A stretch of DNA of 64,000 nucleotides from Macrostomum hystrix (lineage: Eukaryota > Platyhelminthes > Macrostomidae), in contig CATNEN010000037.1 in the NCBI GenBank assembly GCA_950097015.1, positions 3,315,501 to 3,379,500 of the forward strand, given 5' to 3'. The position numbers and the translations under genes are program-made. This document shows positions 60,588 through 64,000 of this stretch, piece by piece (position 1 is the stretch's first letter; every line of letters starts with the position of its first letter). The notes under the pieces were generated by a model. That model was not told the DNA's origin, ran no database searches, and saw only the letters and a program-made list of their open reading frames with translations.

Positions 60588-62202
60588 GCAGTCAAGAATT
60601 GATCAGCCAAATTTGATCAGCCAATCATGAGACCGCTGCACGGTACTCTGTGAAATACATTGATTAGCATTAATTTCTTTTTTATGTTTCTCTTCTCTAT
60701 GGTCAGCTTTTATTGTCGGATGTACTCGTGTAGTGTTCTATTGTACCTACACGTATATTCGATCGCCTCCATCGCCTCCGAAGGAGGAGTTCCGCTAGTG
60801 GATAAACACGCTTTTCCAATAGTAAAATGTGTACTTTATGATACAAGAGAAGCGAAAACAACAAGAGAAACTATTTCACTTTTTGGGAGATTTTCAGCTA
60901 AAGTAAAATGAAAATCGAGTTTGTTATTTTCTCAATTTTGAAAGGAAAAGCTTACAACAGCAGCCTGAAGTTGTTCACTTAGTAACGCTTATGTATCGAG
61001 GGCAAGTCTCTTCTTCACAAAAGGACATCAAGCACGGGCGCCTCTAGGAGAACATGTCTTATCGTGCCTCCAGCAATTCGCAGCTAGTGTGTAAATTTAG
61101 CTAATTTTCTTTTACTTTCTCACGAACTGTCGTTAGAAATATTTATCTTCTAATACTCAAAATAGCATGGCTTATGTAGATTATTGTACGAACAAGAGAA
61201 GGTCAAGGAGTGGTCAGAAATTCTTCATAACTCCCTTTGTAAATAATCGCCTTCTAAGGTATTGGAACTAATCGCAACTTACAAAGAGTTTTAAACTACT
61301 AATTGAATCTGAAGTGAGTAGTGAGTCTTGCATTTATGCACAATTTTATAATATTATATTGGTGAGTCAAATCTGAAAAAACTGCGCAAGTGTTTCGGTA
61401 ATCAAATATGCCACGATAATTTGCTAGTATCGCCAGGTTTGGAAATTACTGTAGCGAGTGCAAGTCAGGTTAGCTACATAGCATTGCATAAACAAATTCA
61501 TGAGCCAATCAGCGCTTGAAGTGTATAATTCAGCGCTTCACTGGCAGACTGGCAGTTCTTGTCCAACAGATTTGCACTTCAGTTTTAATAGTCGCTCTTG
61601 CCGACTAATGCCACTTTATTAAACTTTAAAGAAATTCTTAAGATACTTTATTACTTGTTGAATTGATTCGTCGAGCTACATTACAATAAATATTTGATCA
61701 CCCCAACACTGAAGTATTCGGTATCCTAACGTTATCTCTGACGCAAATGAACCGCAGGTAAGCAAAGCACAAGTCAGTAAGTAATACTCGTATCTAAGAT
61801 CGTTTGTAGACTTAGCGAAAACACACTCAGTCGCTCCGACATGCAGCAACACAGAGAGACAATTCTGTGCACTCAGATTGAGTTAAACGCCTCTTTTATC
61901 GTCGGCGTTTTTTTAACTGTCTGGCAGGCTTTTGGTGGAGTTTTGCCAGCCTAGTATTAAAGCAATTTTCTATTTTTTTCTACAATCTTCTCTCGTCCTC
62001 TCTACCTTTCGCCGGCTGCGCAATGAAAATGGCGAACAAGCGAAATCTACTTGGCCATGGAGCTTTGCTAGTTTCTTGGCCGCAGACAGAGAGACAAACA
62101 ATCAGAGACAGAATGGCTTCGGCATTATAAATAGACTGACAATATTCTGCTAACAAATCTTTCATATCTTGTTGGGTTGTTCTTAGCTAAAGTGACTCCT
62201 TC
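60588..62202. other. Intergenic region, no gene recognised
   Basis: AT-rich with frames below 85 codons and no domains. Just upstream of the next ATG is TTGTTCTTAG at about 62177-62186, a good splice acceptor that may mark the end of a leader exon or a trans-splice site. Confidence 0.5.
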
Positions 62203-63015
62203 ATGCCAGGCCCCGATCTGCAGCAGGAACAGCAGCTGGTGCTGCTAGAAGATGAAGTCTTTGACTTCGACGATCTGACTGAGTTTCAACAGCAACAACC
62301 GCCACCGGCTCCGCCGCCGCCGCCGTCGCAGCAGCAACAAACTGCGCGTCGTATATCCACTGTCGACCAGGATGTCAAAGACACTCGAGCCATGATTGCC
62401 AGCATGCTGGAGGGCCAGCGACCTCTCATGACAATGTCAGCCATGGACACGACGCCTGCAGCCTACCTCGAGTACCTCAGGACCATTGTGAACTGCGGCA
62501 GGCTCCTGCGTCAGCCGGCCCTGCCGCCGGACCTTCGACAGTCGGTGGCGGCCCTGCTGGCGCGTGCCAAACCGCTGTTCTGCGCCAACGCGCTGAACCT
62601 CATCGTTCAGACGGTCGCCGCGATCAAGTGGAGAAGAGCATAGCGTGGCCGGAGCAGCTGTGCCGGCATTCTGGGGCGCCACATTCAGCCAGCACGAGTG
62701 TCGTCTCTGGGTAGAGCTGGTTGAGACGCTGCTCTTCTTCTGGGCCGACAATGGCCGCGGCGGCAGCGGTGGCAACGGCAGCAGAGATGCCGCCTTTGTC
62801 GAGTCGTTCACTCTGGGCCTTCTTGATCGACTAGTTGAACTTCGATGCGCCTACTCGACTCCTGTTTCGGCAGCTTCAGACGAAGTCGGAGTCGAGCGTC
62901 TGGCCAGCGAGCTGGGCCGTCGGCTTCGCCCGAGGCACCTGCTGGCGCTGGGAGCTGGTGCTTACGCCTCACCTGGCATCGGAACCGGCCAGCGAAAACG
63001 GACATCACCGGCAAA
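62203..63015 (+). CDS. Unrecognised gene, 5' part, with an internal frame break
   Basis: From the ATG at 62203 the product starts MPGPDLQQEQQLVLLEDEVF. It has a Gln/Pro tract (QQQQPPPAPPPPPSQQQQ), then helical sequence with AAYLEYLRTIVNCGRLLRQP and ALNLIVQTVAAI, and stops at 62643. An equally coding-like frame, shifted by one, runs from before 62645: AAVPAFWGATFSQHECRLWV, ELVETLLFFWADNG and RLASELGRRLRP. It reaches a possible donor CAAA|GTCAGT at 63015. No intron fits at the junction, so a one-base error, a real frameshift mutation or an unseen splice is implied. No family was recognised; it looks alpha-helical. The rest of the gene is beyond the right-hand minisatellite. Confidence 0.55.
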
Positions 63016-63077
63016 GTCAGTGGCTCAGCAAATTCCTTGCTCCGTTCATACACATCCGCTTTCATTTGTCTTCCCCA

Positions 63078-64000
63078 TCCGCTCCGATCCCTCTTCTAAA
63101 TCCGCTCCGATCCCTCTTCTAAATCCACTCCGATCCCTCTTCTAAATCCGCTCCTTTCCCTCTTCTAAATCCGCTCCGATCCTCTTCTAAATCCGCTCCG
63201 ATCCCTCTTCTAAATCCGCTCCGATCCCTCTTCTAAATCAGCTCCGATCCCTCTTCTAAATCCGCTCCGATCCTCTTCTAAATCCGCTCCGATCCCTCTC
63301 CTACATCCGCTCCGACCCCTCTTCTAAATCCGCTCCGATCCCTCTCCTACATCCGCTCCGACCCCTCTTCTAAATCCGCTCCGATCCCTCTTCTAAATCC
63401 GCTCCGATCCCCTCTTCTAAATCCGCTCCGATCCCTCTTCTACATCAGCTCCGATCCCCTCTTCTAAATCCGCTCCGATCCTCTTCTAAATCCGCTCCGA
63501 TCCCTCTCCTAAATCAGCTCCGATCCCCTCTTCTAAATCCGCTCCGATCCCTCTCCTACATCCGCTCCGACCCCTCTTCTAAATCCGCTCCGATCCCTCT
63601 TCTAAATCCGCTCCGATCCCTCTTCTAAATCCGCTCCGATCCCTCTTCTAAATCAGCTCCGATCCCTCTTCTAAATCAGCTCCGATCCCTCTTCTAAATC
63701 CGCTCCGATCCTCTTCTAAATCCGCTCCGATCCTCTTCTAAATCCGCTCCGATCCTCTTCTAAATCCGCTCCGATCCCTCTTCTAAATCTGCTCCGATCC
63801 CTCTTCTAAATCAGCTCCGATCCCTCTTCTAAATCCGCTCCGATCCCTCTTCTAAATCCGCTCCGATCCCTCTTCTAAATCCGCTCCGATCCTCTTCTAA
63901 ATCCGCTCCGATCCTCTTCTAAATCCGCTCCGATCCTCTTCTAAATCTGCTCCGATCCTCTCCTACATCCGCTCCGATCCCTCTTCTAAATCAGCTCCGA
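63078..64000. repeat. 23-bp minisatellite, open at the right edge
   Basis: About 40 copies of CTCCGATCCCTCTTC followed by TAAATCCG. A frequent one-base deletion removes a C from CCC. Variants include AAATCAGC, CTACATCC and an ACCCC form. It follows a probable donor at 63015, so it likely fills an intron of the preceding gene. Confidence 0.94.

Noticed and set aside
62808-63122. Overlapping frames on both strands near the right edge
   Set aside because: Shadows of the last gene or readings into the 23-bp minisatellite.

Overview
The window is nuclear DNA of an animal. Its genes are split by GT-AG introns with good splice sites. It encodes a plakin (spectraplakin-like) protein, the splicing factor YJU2, a rhodopsin-class receptor, a caspase and a secreted von Willebrand A protein. 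Eukaryotic DNA transposons (Merlin, ZMYM1-type hAT), tRNA-derived SINE-like pieces and a foldback element lie between them. GC-rich exons in AT-rich, tandem-repeat-filled introns suggest a repeat-rich invertebrate such as a free-living flatworm. That is an inference, because no species-diagnostic sequence was recognised.

Layout. 1-33183 is one uninterrupted 25-bp satellite of about 1,300 units that continues off the left edge. 33231-36448 holds five minus-strand exons of a plakin gene, ending in an SH3-like exon. The donor of that last visible exon lies 50 bp from the satellite, so the whole array appears to lie in a plakin intron. Other introns of this gene carry a 17-bp minisatellite, a 10-bp repeat and a SINE-like unit, and a (CTAT)n tract lies just upstream. 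36.5-47.5 kb is a transposon-rich stretch: an 885-bp foldback element, a frameshifted Merlin transposase, a ZMYM1-type hAT fragment with a probable hAT end, a small inverted-repeat element, and a second decayed hAT with a 36-bp in-frame repeat.

48.1-49.7 kb is YJU2 in two exons; its intron is mostly a 23-bp minisatellite. 50.5-51.5 kb (minus) is an intronless divergent GPCR. 53.3 kb has an isolated, well-spliced minus-strand exon of an unrecognised gene. 54.2-56.4 kb is an ankyrin-polyglutamine-caspase fusion with all expected catalytic and substrate-binding residues visible. 57.6-60.6 kb is a nine-exon gene for a secreted protein with three vWA domains, the middle one with a damaged metal site. 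62.2-63.0 kb is the 5' part of an unrecognised gene with a frame break. It runs into another 23-bp minisatellite that reaches the right edge.

The genes do not form one pathway. What unites the window is the growth of locus-specific minisatellites inside introns, culminating in a 33-kb array with nested higher-order duplications. The most novel coding element is the ankyrin-polyQ-caspase. All splice joins are predictions read from the sequence without transcript support.
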